A stretch of 64,000 bases of DNA from JBBSOK01 sp965219125 (lineage in GTDB: Bacteria; Bacteroidota; Bacteroidia; Flavobacteriales; Flavobacteriaceae). Within the stretch, counting starts at the first letter, position 1; each line of letters starts with the position of its first letter. Location of the stretch: contig CBDCMO010000002.1 in assembly GCA_965219125.1 (NCBI GenBank), forward strand, positions 496,001-560,000, read 5' to 3'. The notes beneath the pieces are model-generated. The model ran no database searches and was not told where the DNA came from. It saw only the letters and a program-made list of their open reading frames with translations. Made by a program: the position numbers and the translations under genes. Positions 15,962 to 24,454 of the stretch are shown here, piece by piece.

Positions 15962-16768
15962 TTATAAAGCAGTTAATGCAAAATTGTCCAAGCCCGCGTA
16001 GTCGCCCTGACCGTTTTGCTTAATTCTTAAAACAAGTGAAACCGTAATCGTTCCAGCCGGCACATTTACCGAAACGGTACCTGATGCAGAATTATTTCCA
16101 CCACCATTAATCAATTGTATTTCTGGTTGAGGAACGTTATCAATAATCAATCTATAAAAAGCATCATCGCCACCATCATATTCAAAAAACTGGTACTTAA
16201 AAGCTACATTTACGCCATTAGTAGCACCAGAAACATTAATTGTATTGAATGTAATTGTTGCAAAATTAGCAGTACCATTCCCACTTTCTGTATCATCAAG
16301 ATCTAAAATACCCAAAAAATTATTTGTCATAGTAGTTATGACATTAAAACCAAACTGAGTGTTTGTGGTTATTCCATAAAATCCAGCATTTCCATTATTG
16401 AAAAAAGGCACATCAGTTATGTAACCCCAATTTGTATTCAAATCAAAATTTTGAAAATAATTGGTAAAAGCCGCAGTGTTAAGACATTTGACATTTTCCC
16501 AGCTATTACCGTTCCAAATATCTAAACAACTTTCATCTTCAACAAAAACCATCAACCCAACATCTGCAGCAGTTGGCATAATTGAATTTCGTGCGGCAAC
16601 AGTCGGAACTTTTGGCGGCATAAAGCCACGATATTCACCTGCACCGTTAATTTGGCTACTAATTTCTAAAGCAGCTTTTTCGGTTGGCGTTGTTGTACCA
16701 ATACCCACTTGCCCCCAAGCAAGTGGTGTAATACATAAAAGTAAGTAAGTAAAAATAGAATGTTTCAT
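15962..16768 (-). CDS. Secreted protein of the Flavobacterial 'VGIGTTTP' type
   Basis: The 268-residue protein has a signal peptide (MKHSIFTYLLLCITPLAWG) and a mature start QVGIGTTTPTEKAALEI, a phrase common at the N-terminus of Flavobacterial surface and tail-fibre-like proteins. The GEYRGFMPPKVPTVAARNSI section also follows that pattern. The remainder is a beta-rich domain with a DLDDTESGNGTANF segment and no clear T9SS sorting domain at the C-terminus. Likely exported to the periplasm or surface; function unknown. Confidence 0.7.
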   Translation of the reverse strand: MKHSIFTYLLLCITPLAWGQVGIGTTTPTEKAALEISSQINGAGEYRGFMPPKVPTVAARNSIMPTAADVGLMVFVEDESCLDIWNGNSWENVKCLNTAAFTNYFQNFDLNTNWGYITDVPFFNNGNAGFYGITTNTQFGFNVITTMTNNFLGILDLDDTESGNGTANFATITFNTINVSGATNGVNVAFKYQFFEYDGGDDAFYRLIIDNVPQPEIQLINGGGNNSASGTVSVNVPAGTITVSLVLRIKQNGQGDYAGLDNFALTAL

Positions 16769-16839
16769 AATGTCATTAGCTTTAATTTTAAACTGTAAGA
16801 ATTAACCCACAAAGGTCAGTCTGTCAGTACTTTACGAAA

Positions 16840-16866
16840 CAAATATAAGCTATTTATCTAAACCAA
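16840..16866 (-). promoter_or_regulatory. Promoter for the VGIGTTTP-type gene
   Basis: On the minus strand a -7 TATATTTG (16840-16847) is preceded by TTG (16864-16866) at a slightly short 16-bp spacing. The leader would be about 65 nt. The rest of 16870-17053 holds nothing I can name. Confidence 0.5.
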
Positions 16867-17053
16867 GTTTTACCGAAATGTTATGAATACAATATATTTT
16901 CAAACCTCCAAATGCAGAATAAACAGATGATTTATGTAAAGCGTCTTTATAGCCTAGAAAAAGGGAAAACTTATTTTTATGCGTGTAACAAAGCCAACCA
17001 CTAACCTTTACAGATTAATGATAAAGAAGAAAATTTATAAATTGGGAATGTGG

Positions 17054-18499
17054 TTATGAATCTAAATCGAAAGTTGCCGTTGGGTCTTTTCGGTTGGGAT
17101 AGTTAAGAAGGCCTTCGCCTTTGGCAATTATAGTTGAAACGGTAGCATCGCCCGTTACATTTACAATGGTTCTAATCATATCCAATATTCTATCTACCGG
17201 AAAAATTATGGCAATCCACGCTGGGTTTAAACCAACGCTGTCCAAAACTACAATTAGCATTACCAAGCCTGCGCTAGGCACTGCGGCAGAACCGATAGAC
17301 GCCAACGTTGCAGTTACTACAATAGTTAATTGTTGGCCCATTGTTAAATCTATCATATGCAGTTGCGCCAAAAATACTACGGCAACAGCTTGATATAGGC
17401 AGGTGCCATCCATATTTACAGTTGCACCAATGGGTAGTACAAAGCTTGAAATCTTTTTATCTACACCCAGATTTTCTTCAACACATTCCATTGTAACGGG
17501 CAAGGTCGCTGCGCTACTTGATGTTGAAAAAGCCAACGTTTGTGCAGGTGCCATCGCTTTAAAAAAGCCGAAATACGGAATCTGTTTTACAAAAATTCGG
17601 AGAATCAAAGGATAGACAACCGTAATCATAAGCACCAATCCGAGGACAACCGTTAGCGAATACCAACTTAGGCCTTTAAAAATTTCCCAAACCTTGCCAA
17701 CATCATCGCCCGCCATTTTGCTTACAACGCCAGCCAACAATGCGAACACAAAAAACGGGGCAGCCTGCATCGTGAGATCTACCATTTTAAGGAAAACTTC
17801 CATCGCGCTGTCCACAAAACTGATTACAGGTTGCGATTTCTCCTTCGGAATTAATAATAAACAAACGCCAAAAAAGATTCCGAAGAATATAATTTGAAGC
17901 ATTAAACCATTATCTGAAAGCGATTGAAAAAAGTTTTGTGGCACAATATCTACCAAAGGTTGCAGCGGTCCCGCTTCTTTAGAGTCGTTGGCAGTTTCCA
18001 TTTTTGAAGCTACTGAAGCATCGGCTAATTCATTTTTGCTTAATTCGGTTATGCGTTGCGCACGTTCAAAAAATTCAGGTTTTTGAAGATAATTTATACC
18101 ATCTTTAATTTCGTGGCCTTGGCTTCCAGCCCAAACCTCATAATTAATACGGTTGTCTATTCTACTTTGTTCATTTACTAATTTGCCCGGACCAATCAAA
18201 TTAACCAAAACTAGGCCTAAAGTTACCGCAAAAATTGTGGTAAGCAAATATGCCAATAAGGTCTTCCCTCCCATTCTGCCCAAACTGCCGGCATCGCCAA
18301 TATTTGCAACGCCGCTAATAATTGAAACCAGCACCAAAGGAACTGCAATTAATTTTAAAAGGTTAATAAAAATTGTCCCGAATGGCGCAATCCAATCTAT
18401 CGTAAAATCGCTCCAACCTAGTTTACTGGAAAGCAAGGCCCAAATAATTCCTAAAACCAATCCGATAATTATTTTCCAGTGTAGTGCGAGTTTTTTCAT
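17054..18499 (-). CDS. Dicarboxylate/amino acid:cation symporter (DAACS family)
   Basis: The 481-residue membrane protein matches GltP/DctA-type carriers. It has a first helix near residue 10 and a Ser-rich re-entrant loop, AFSTSSSAATLPVT. The transport motif GATVNMDGTCLYQA carries the cation-binding NMDGT, and the second hairpin is GSAAVPSAGLVML. An insertion of about 60 residues between helices 3 and 4 (about 120-180) makes it longer than typical 420-residue members. It takes up glutamate, aspartate or C4-dicarboxylates with Na+ or H+. It lies 52 bp downstream of aroC on the same strand and may share its transcript. Confidence 0.93.
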   Translation of the reverse strand: MKKLALHWKIIIGLVLGIIWALLSSKLGWSDFTIDWIAPFGTIFINLLKLIAVPLVLVSIISGVANIGDAGSLGRMGGKTLLAYLLTTIFAVTLGLVLVNLIGPGKLVNEQSRIDNRINYEVWAGSQGHEIKDGINYLQKPEFFERAQRITELSKNELADASVASKMETANDSKEAGPLQPLVDIVPQNFFQSLSDNGLMLQIIFFGIFFGVCLLLIPKEKSQPVISFVDSAMEVFLKMVDLTMQAAPFFVFALLAGVVSKMAGDDVGKVWEIFKGLSWYSLTVVLGLVLMITVVYPLILRIFVKQIPYFGFFKAMAPAQTLAFSTSSSAATLPVTMECVEENLGVDKKISSFVLPIGATVNMDGTCLYQAVAVVFLAQLHMIDLTMGQQLTIVVTATLASIGSAAVPSAGLVMLIVVLDSVGLNPAWIAIIFPVDRILDMIRTIVNVTGDATVSTIIAKGEGLLNYPNRKDPTATFDLDS

Positions 18500-18505
18500 T
18501 TTTCT

Positions 18506-18523
18506 TCTCCGCGAAGGCGGAGA
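18506..18523. repeat. TCTCCGC-GAAG-GCGGAGA palindrome
   Basis: A 7-bp GC-rich stem with a GAAG loop sits in the 52-bp gap between aroC and the symporter. A shorter version, TTCCGCGAAGGCGGAA, occurs at 37749-37764, so this is a dispersed intergenic palindrome. Confidence 0.7.
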
Positions 18524-18551
18524 ACCGTTTAAGTTAATAATTCCAAAAGTT

Positions 18552-19616
18552 TTACAATTTAGACAATTTATTCAAAAGCCAAAAATCCACTAAAACCAAT
18601 GCCGCCATTGCTTCCACAATGGGGACGGCTCGCGGAACTACACACGGATCGTGGCGACCTTTGCCTTCAGCTTCAGCCTTCTTGCCGCTGCTATCTATCG
18701 TGTCCTGTTTTTGCATAATGGTGGCCACAGGTTTAAAAGCTACATTGAAATATATGGGTGCGCCATTGCTAATTCCACCTTGAATACCGCCGCTGTTGTT
18801 TGTTTTTGTGCTACCGTCTTCAATAAAAATATCATTGTGTTCGCTGCCTTTTTGCTTTGTTCCTTCAAAACCGCTGCCGTATTCAAAACCTTTTACAGCG
18901 TTAATTGAAAGCATTGCCTTGCCAAGTTCGGCGTGCAATTTATCGAAAACGGGTTCACCAAGACCTATCGGCACATTTTCAATTACACAAGAAATTACGC
19001 CGCCAACAGTATCTCCTTCCTTTCTAATTTGTTTAATGTATTTTTCCATTTCAACAGCCATTGAAGGATCTGCACAGCGAACCGGGTTTTTTTCAATTTC
19101 AGAAAAGTCTAATTCCGAATAATTTTTTTCAATTTTAAGATTACCAACGGCTGAAACATAAGCCGTAATTTTGATGTCTTTTATAAGTTGTTTTGCAATT
19201 GCGCCAGCAACCACACGACAAGCGGTTTCCCGAGCTGAACTTCTGCCACCACCACGATAATCGCGTTGTCCGTATTTTTTATCGTAGGTAAAATCTGCGT
19301 GACTTGGTCTGTAAATATCTTTTATATGGGAATAATCCTGGGACTTTTGATTTGTATTTTGAATAACAAAACCAATTGAAGTTCCAGTTGTAACGCCTTC
19401 AAAAATTCCTGATAGAAATTGAACTTCATCTTCCTCTTTTCTTTGTGTAACGATTGAAGATTGACCTGGTTTTCTTCGCTTCATCTCTTTTTTGATAGCT
19501 TCAAAATCAATGGCTAATCCTGCGGGACATCCGTCAATAATTCCGCCGATAGCTTCTCCGTGACTTTCACCAAATGTAGTAAGTTTAAAAATAGTTCCAA
19601 AGCTATTGCCAGCCAT
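18552..19616 (-). CDS. aroC: Chorismate synthase
   Basis: The 354-residue enzyme makes chorismate from 5-enolpyruvylshikimate-3-phosphate with reduced FMN, the last step of the shikimate pathway. Diagnostic segments are the N-terminal LTTFGESHGEAIGGIIDGCP, the central YRGGGRSSARET, and the C-terminal GRHDPCVVPRAVPIVEAM. I chose the ATG at 19616 (MAGNSFGTIF) because the alternative upstream ATG at 19634 lies in the promoter's -7 box. Another shikimate gene, aroQ, is at 40.6 kb, so the pathway is dispersed. Confidence 0.96.
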   Translation of the reverse strand: MAGNSFGTIFKLTTFGESHGEAIGGIIDGCPAGLAIDFEAIKKEMKRRKPGQSSIVTQRKEEDEVQFLSGIFEGVTTGTSIGFVIQNTNQKSQDYSHIKDIYRPSHADFTYDKKYGQRDYRGGGRSSARETACRVVAGAIAKQLIKDIKITAYVSAVGNLKIEKNYSELDFSEIEKNPVRCADPSMAVEMEKYIKQIRKEGDTVGGVISCVIENVPIGLGEPVFDKLHAELGKAMLSINAVKGFEYGSGFEGTKQKGSEHNDIFIEDGSTKTNNSGGIQGGISNGAPIYFNVAFKPVATIMQKQDTIDSSGKKAEAEGKGRHDPCVVPRAVPIVEAMAALVLVDFWLLNKLSKL

Positions 19617-19631
19617 AAAAGGGGTTTTCAA

Positions 19632-19663
19632 CAAATGTACTTTGAGTTTTTTCAGTAGCCAAA
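19632..19663 (-). promoter_or_regulatory. Promoter for aroC
   Basis: A minus-strand -33 TTTG-type box (19660-19663, with a preceding T-run) and -7 TACATTTG (19632-19639) are about 20 bp apart. The leader to the ATG at 19616 would be short. This decides the start of aroC. Confidence 0.65.
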
Positions 19664-19827
19664 AAATAGCAAACTAATTACAGCTAAATAAGATGGATTG
19701 AAATATAAAAGTATGTTTAACTTAACCTTCCAAGAAATAATAGTAACCATTTGAAAAACTAACGATAACTTTTTGATAATATAAAGCACATATAATTTTT
19801 GGTAATTTGTTGCATAAAATGAAATGA

Positions 19828-20655
19828 TTGAAAAGGAAAGTTGAATTGGTTGTAATTAGTGATATTCATTTAGGCACTTACGGCTGCCACGCAAAGGAAT
19901 TGCTGCAATATTTAAATAATGTTAAACCGAAAAAGCTTATTTTAAACGGCGACATTATTGATATTTGGCAATTCAGAAAACGCTATTTTCCCAAAGCACA
20001 TTTACAAATAATCAAAAAGATTTTGGCCTTTGCAAGTAAAGGCACCAAAGTTTATTACTTAACGGGTAATCACGACGAGAAAATGCGCAGATTTAGTGAT
20101 ACCAAAATGGGCAATATTCAAATTTTAGATAAGCTTATACTAAATCTTGATGGCAAAAAAGCGTGGTTTTTTCACGGTGACATTTTTGATGCCAGCATTC
20201 AGCATACCAAGTGGATAGCGAAGTTGGGCGGTTGGGGTTATGATTTTTTAATTTTATTAAATCGTTTTTTGAATGTTTGTTTGGCAAAGTTTGGAAAGGA
20301 AAAATATTCGCTTTCCAAAAAGATAAAGGATAGCGTAAAAGGCGCAGTCAAATTTATCTCCAATTTTGAAGAATCCGCAACCGATTTGGCAATTGATAAT
20401 GAGTATGATTTTGTGGTTTGCGGACACATTCACCAACCGATAATTAAGGAAGTTACCAATAAAAAAGGATCCTGTATGTATTTGAATAGTGGCGACTGGA
20501 TTGAAAACCTCACTGCCTTAGAATACAATAACGAGCAATGGGAATTATTTTACTTTAATGATCAACGCCATATTCCAGTAAAGCTTCAAGAAGATTTAAT
20601 GGAAGAAGATGCATTTCCCGACTTAATCTCTGCATTTAATATCCATAAAATTTGA
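19828..20655 (+). CDS. LpxH-like metallophosphoesterase (UDP-2,3-diacylglucosamine diphosphatase family)
   Basis: The 275-residue calcineurin-like phosphoesterase has all five metal-binding blocks: SDIHLGTYGCHA, NGDIIDIW, TGNHDEKMRR, FFHGDIFDA and CGHIHQP. Proteins of this type in Bacteroidota are usually annotated as UDP-2,3-diacylglucosamine hydrolases of lipid A synthesis, but the group also contains other phosphatases. The start is a TTG at 19828; two nearby ATGs (19819, 19824) are out of frame or stop quickly. The last 33 bp overlap the convergent dehydrogenase gene. Confidence 0.85.
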   Translation: MKRKVELVVISDIHLGTYGCHAKELLQYLNNVKPKKLILNGDIIDIWQFRKRYFPKAHLQIIKKILAFASKGTKVYYLTGNHDEKMRRFSDTKMGNIQILDKLILNLDGKKAWFFHGDIFDASIQHTKWIAKLGGWGYDFLILLNRFLNVCLAKFGKEKYSLSKKIKDSVKGAVKFISNFEESATDLAIDNEYDFVVCGHIHQPIIKEVTNKKGSCMYLNSGDWIENLTALEYNNEQWELFYFNDQRHIPVKLQEDLMEEDAFPDLISAFNIHKI

Positions 20656-23589
20656 GTGCCACAAAAGCGCATTTTTAAGAATTGTAATTGGATGCAAAGC
20701 AATACGTCCCGTTCCATCTTTAATTTGATGCCTGCAACTTGTACCATTTGCGGCGATTATTGTTTTATTTTCTGCTTTTCTCACGGCTGGAAATAACTTA
20801 AGTTCGCCAATTTGCATACTTATTTTGTAATGCTCCTTTTCATAACCAAAACTCCCAGCCATACCGCAACAGCCTGAAGCAATGATTTTTGGATGATAAT
20901 TTGGTGGAAAATTAAGAATGTCGAACGTTACTTTTTGATTGCTTAAAGACTTTTGGTGGCAGTGGTTATGGATTTTTATATGTTTTTCTTCGGAAGTAAA
21001 TTGATTTTGCTGAATATTACCAAGTTTCATTTCATTTGCAAGAAATTCCTCAATCAGAAATGTATTTTTTGAAATGTTTGTCGCAGCATCTCCGTCTGTT
21101 GCCAATCGAAGATATTCATCCCGAAAACCTAAAATGGCTGAAGGCTCGATACCGATTAATGGAATTTCATCAGAAACTTTATCTTTTAAATATTGAATAT
21201 TTTTATCAATTTCAGCTTTTGCTTCTTCCAAAAAGCCTTTACTAATTAAAGCACGAGCACTATCCAAATGTGTGATAATTTCTATAGAATAACCTAAATT
21301 CGATAATAAAATAACGCAGTCATTTGCAATTTCAGCATCCAAATAATTACTGAATTCATCCACAAATAAAAAGATATTTTTAATTTTAGTCTTATCTAAA
21401 TTAGAAACCTTAATTATATTATTTTCAGATACTTGAAATATTTTACTAAAACTATTGATAGAGATTTTAGGCAGACTTCTTTCCAAAGCAATTCCACCAA
21501 CTTTTTTAATAAATTCTGAAGTTATTTTATTTGAAAATAGAAAATTTGAAAGCCTAGGAAAATTGGAAGCTTTTTTATTATAGTACGAACTTTTTCCAAA
21601 AAGTTTGTTGGCGAATGAAACTTTGTTCGATTTATTATATTGATATAAAAATTCAGCTTTCGCCGTTGCGATATCAACATTACTTGGACATTCGGTGGCG
21701 CAAGCTTTGCAACTGATGCATAAATCGAAAACTTCCTTTAATTCGGTACTATCAAATTTATTTTTAGCTTCATTATTTGTCAAAACTTCGCGCAAAATGT
21801 TAGCTCTGCCTCGCGTTGTATCCTTTTCATTTCGGGTTGCGTGATAACTTGGGCACATTGCACCTGCACTTTTTGCCGTTTTTCTGCAATCGCCACTACC
21901 GTTACATTTTTCAGCCAAACGTAAAATTCCTTGCGAATCACTAAAATCCAAAATGGTTTTAATTGGCAGCTCTGCCCTATTTACTTCATATCGCAGCGAC
22001 TCATCCATTTTAAAAGCGTCGACAATTTTGTTTGGATTAAAGATATTTTGAGGATCGAAAACAGATTTTATTTCTTTTAAAAGTTGATAATTTTTTTCAC
22101 CGATTAACATTGGCAAAAACTCAGCGCGAACAATGCCATCGCCGTGTTCGCCTGAAAATGAACCTTTATATTTTTTAACCAACAAAGCGACATCGGTTGT
22201 AATTTTTCTGAAAAACTCAACATCTTTCTGCTCTTTTAAATTTAAGATTGGTCGCAAGTGTAGTTCGCCTGCGCCTGCGTGTGCGTAATAAACGGCCTTT
22301 TGTTTGTAGCTTGCCATCAAAGCCGAAAACTCCTTAATATATGCTGGTAAATCTTCTAAAGCTACTGCAGTGTCTTCTATGCAAGCTACGGCTTTATTAT
22401 CCCCGACCATATTTCCCAGCAATCCCAAGCCGGCTTTCCGCAATTCGATTGCCATTTCAATTTCTTCGCCTCTTAAAGTGACCAAATTATAGCTGAGCTT
22501 AGATAAATTAAGGGCTTCAATTAATTTATCAGTTGATTTTATAAGTTCATCTTCAGAATATGCTTTGACTTCCAATAACAAAATGGCTTTTGGATCGCCT
22601 TTTACAAAATTGCGATAATGTGCATATAATTTGTTGTTTTTGGTACAATCCAAAATAACATCATCCATCAGCTCACAACTGTAAAGCTCGTGTTTCATTG
22701 CAATTAAGACATCATTCAAACTATTTTCCAGCGTTTTGTAATGCGCCGCAATCATCGCTGTGAAATCTGGCGGCAATGCATCTAATTGTAAAGTGATTTC
22801 GGTTGTGATTGCCAATGTTCCTTCGCTGCCGCAGAGCAATTTGCAAACGTTTATCTTTTCATTATTTTCTGAAAATATTTCAGAATGTAAAAGTGTATCA
22901 ATTGCATAACCTGTATTTCGACGATGGATTCCTGGCTTTGGAAATTGATTGATAATTTCATTTTTAATTTCTTCAGAGGAAAGTTTCGTATAAAGTAAAG
23001 TATAAATTGCGCCTTCCAAAGATTTCAAATTCAGCTTATTGTTGAATTCTTCCGCAGCTAATTCTTCAAATATAGCTTCATCACCGTTGCTTAAAATCGT
23101 TTTTAGTTTTAAAACTTTATCGCGTGTAACACCATATTTAATTGAAGTGGTACCGCTACTATTATTACCCACCATTCCGCCAATCATGCATCTATTTGAA
23201 GTAGATGTATTGGGTCCAAAAAAAAGATTGTGTGGTTTTAAATATTCATTAAGCTCATCTCTAATTACGCCAGGTTGAACTGTTACCGTTTTATTTTCAA
23301 GATCGAGATGCAGGATTTTGGTAAAGTGTTTGGAAACGTCCATTATTATTCCTTCACCAACACATTGTCCGGCAAGCGAAGTTCCCGCAGTTCTTGGAAT
23401 TAGGGATGTTTTATTGTCTTTTGCAAAATGAACAAGCTTTATTATATCATTGTCATTCTTCGGAAAAGCAACTGCCTGCGGAATTTTTCTATAAACCGAA
23501 GCGTCCGTAGCGAATAGATTTTTATGAAGATTATCTGTAAAGATTTCTCCGTCAAAGTTTTGTTGCAATTTTTTAAAATTTTCTACCAT
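20623..23589 (-). CDS. FAD-linked oxidoreductase fused to an Fe-S (CCG) subunit, D-lactate/glycolate dehydrogenase-like
   Basis: The 988-residue fusion has a PCMH-type FAD domain (about 35-270) with IPRTAGTSLAGQCVGEG and a FAD-oxidase C-terminal domain (about 280-540) with HAGAGELHLRP and SGEHGDGIVR. Two 4Fe-4S cluster motifs follow: a CNGSGDC/GAMCPSYHAT segment and CISCKACATECPSN (about 560-640). A CCG domain ends the chain, with HNHCHQKSL and ASGCCGMAGSFGYEKEHY. This is the GlcD+GlcF or Dld2-type layout, oxidising D-2-hydroxyacids such as D-lactate and passing electrons to quinone or cytochrome. It overlaps the convergent phosphoesterase gene by 33 bp at its 3' end. Confidence 0.92.
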   Translation of the reverse strand: MVENFKKLQQNFDGEIFTDNLHKNLFATDASVYRKIPQAVAFPKNDNDIIKLVHFAKDNKTSLIPRTAGTSLAGQCVGEGIIMDVSKHFTKILHLDLENKTVTVQPGVIRDELNEYLKPHNLFFGPNTSTSNRCMIGGMVGNNSSGTTSIKYGVTRDKVLKLKTILSNGDEAIFEELAAEEFNNKLNLKSLEGAIYTLLYTKLSSEEIKNEIINQFPKPGIHRRNTGYAIDTLLHSEIFSENNEKINVCKLLCGSEGTLAITTEITLQLDALPPDFTAMIAAHYKTLENSLNDVLIAMKHELYSCELMDDVILDCTKNNKLYAHYRNFVKGDPKAILLLEVKAYSEDELIKSTDKLIEALNLSKLSYNLVTLRGEEIEMAIELRKAGLGLLGNMVGDNKAVACIEDTAVALEDLPAYIKEFSALMASYKQKAVYYAHAGAGELHLRPILNLKEQKDVEFFRKITTDVALLVKKYKGSFSGEHGDGIVRAEFLPMLIGEKNYQLLKEIKSVFDPQNIFNPNKIVDAFKMDESLRYEVNRAELPIKTILDFSDSQGILRLAEKCNGSGDCRKTAKSAGAMCPSYHATRNEKDTTRGRANILREVLTNNEAKNKFDSTELKEVFDLCISCKACATECPSNVDIATAKAEFLYQYNKSNKVSFANKLFGKSSYYNKKASNFPRLSNFLFSNKITSEFIKKVGGIALERSLPKISINSFSKIFQVSENNIIKVSNLDKTKIKNIFLFVDEFSNYLDAEIANDCVILLSNLGYSIEIITHLDSARALISKGFLEEAKAEIDKNIQYLKDKVSDEIPLIGIEPSAILGFRDEYLRLATDGDAATNISKNTFLIEEFLANEMKLGNIQQNQFTSEEKHIKIHNHCHQKSLSNQKVTFDILNFPPNYHPKIIASGCCGMAGSFGYEKEHYKISMQIGELKLFPAVRKAENKTIIAANGTSCRHQIKDGTGRIALHPITILKNALLWHSNFMDIKCRD

Positions 23590-23727
23590 AATAATGATGT
23601 AAATGTAGAAAAATACAGGTTTACGTTTAACAAAAGTTTAGGCAAATTGTATGAAATGTTCGCTTAAATTGACCGTTTATATTACAATTATTGTAACAAA
23701 TAAACTTTACTAACTTAAATTAAATTT

Positions 23728-24216
23728 ATGAAAAAACTAATTTTTGCTGCACTTTTATTAGGTGCCTTCACTTTTCAAGCCAAAGCGCAGGAAATTTCTA
23801 AAAATGCGATTGGAATACGATTATCGTCAGATGATGGCTTTGGGGCTGAAGTGAATTATCAACGTGCTATTTTAGAACGGAACCGTTTAGAATTTGGCGT
23901 GGCATTGGCAGATAGAAAAGGATATCAAGCCATAAAGGCGGTTGGTATGTTTCAATGGGTTTGGAATATTGAAGATAATTTTAACTGGTATGCAGGTCCT
24001 GGGGTTGGTTTTGGACAGTACAGTTTTGATGACAACAGATTATATGATGGCAATGACCGTGAAACATTTGCCTTTGTTACAGGTGTTGCTGGCATAGAAT
24101 ATCATTTTGACTTTCCGTTACTTTTGTCTTTTGACATAAGACCCGAAATCCCTTTCAGCAAATATACAAATGATGTATTTTTTAATGTTGGAATCGCGGC
24201 TAGATATCAGTTTTAA
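23728..24216 (+). CDS. Small outer-membrane beta-barrel protein
   Basis: The 162-residue protein has a signal peptide (MKKLIFAALLLGAFTFQAKA, cleavage before QEISKNA). Alternating strands then fit an eight-stranded barrel, ending in aromatic FFNVGIAARYQF, the outer-membrane insertion signal. Phrases such as WYAGPGVGFGQYSF resemble porin-family barrels of Bacteroidota. The function is unknown. A strong terminator follows. Confidence 0.8.
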   Translation: MKKLIFAALLLGAFTFQAKAQEISKNAIGIRLSSDDGFGAEVNYQRAILERNRLEFGVALADRKGYQAIKAVGMFQWVWNIEDNFNWYAGPGVGFGQYSFDDNRLYDGNDRETFAFVTGVAGIEYHFDFPLLLSFDIRPEIPFSKYTNDVFFNVGIAARYQF

Positions 24217-24245
24217 GTTGAAGATGAAATGACTTAGGACTAAAT

Positions 24246-24262
24246 GACGTAGGACGTAAGAC
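24246..24262 (+). repeat. GACGTAGGACGTAAGAC intergenic repeat
   Basis: Related words occur at 26591-26604, 38712-38725 and, inverted, at 38941-38953. Each lies just outside a gene end. Confidence 0.6.
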
Positions 24263-24282
24263 TGAAATTAAATTATTTATGT

Positions 24283-24315
24283 AACCCTTCCAGCGCTTTA
24301 AACGCTGGAAGGGTT
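24283..24315 (+). terminator. Intrinsic terminator after the barrel gene
   Basis: The 13-bp stem AACCCTTCCAGCG / CGCTGGAAGGGTT has a 7-nt loop and is followed by TTATTTTT. The A-tract-free left side points to plus-strand use. Confidence 0.85.
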
Positions 24316-24380
24316 TTATTTTTCATTCAATTCTAAATCTTGAACATTGAACTTTGAATCTTGAACGTTAAACCCAATAA

Positions 24381-24412
24381 AAAACCCTTCAACATTGCTG
24401 CTGAAGGGTTTT
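24381..24412 (-). terminator. Intrinsic terminator of rpsA
   Basis: AAAACCCTTCA (24381-24391) pairs with TGAAGGGTTTT (24402-24412). On the minus strand a run of T follows. It lies 43 bp past the rpsA stop codon. The AT-rich run of CTTGAAC-like words at 24328-24375 separates it from the other terminator. Confidence 0.8.
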
Positions 24413-24433
24413 GTTATTTAAAAAGGATTCGGA

Positions 24434-24453
24434 CCTGCCTGCCGGCGGGCAGG
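24434..24453. repeat. GC-rich palindrome CCTGCCTGCC/GGCGGGCAGG
   Basis: A near-perfect 10+10 palindrome abuts the rpsA stop codon. It is much GC-richer than its surroundings and of the sort seen as a dispersed intergenic element in Bacteroidota. Confidence 0.7.
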
Positions 24454-24454
24454 A

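Noticed and set aside
15962..16768. T9SS sorting domain at the C-terminus of the VGIGTTTP-type protein
   Set aside because: The C-terminal residues lack the usual GxYxxK/R-type ending strands and the preceding conserved motifs, so I do not claim it.
18153..18593. A 146-codon open frame on the plus strand opposite the symporter and aroC
   Set aside because: It is antisense to two well-supported genes, its protein has no recognisable pattern, and its length is explained by the codon usage of the real genes.
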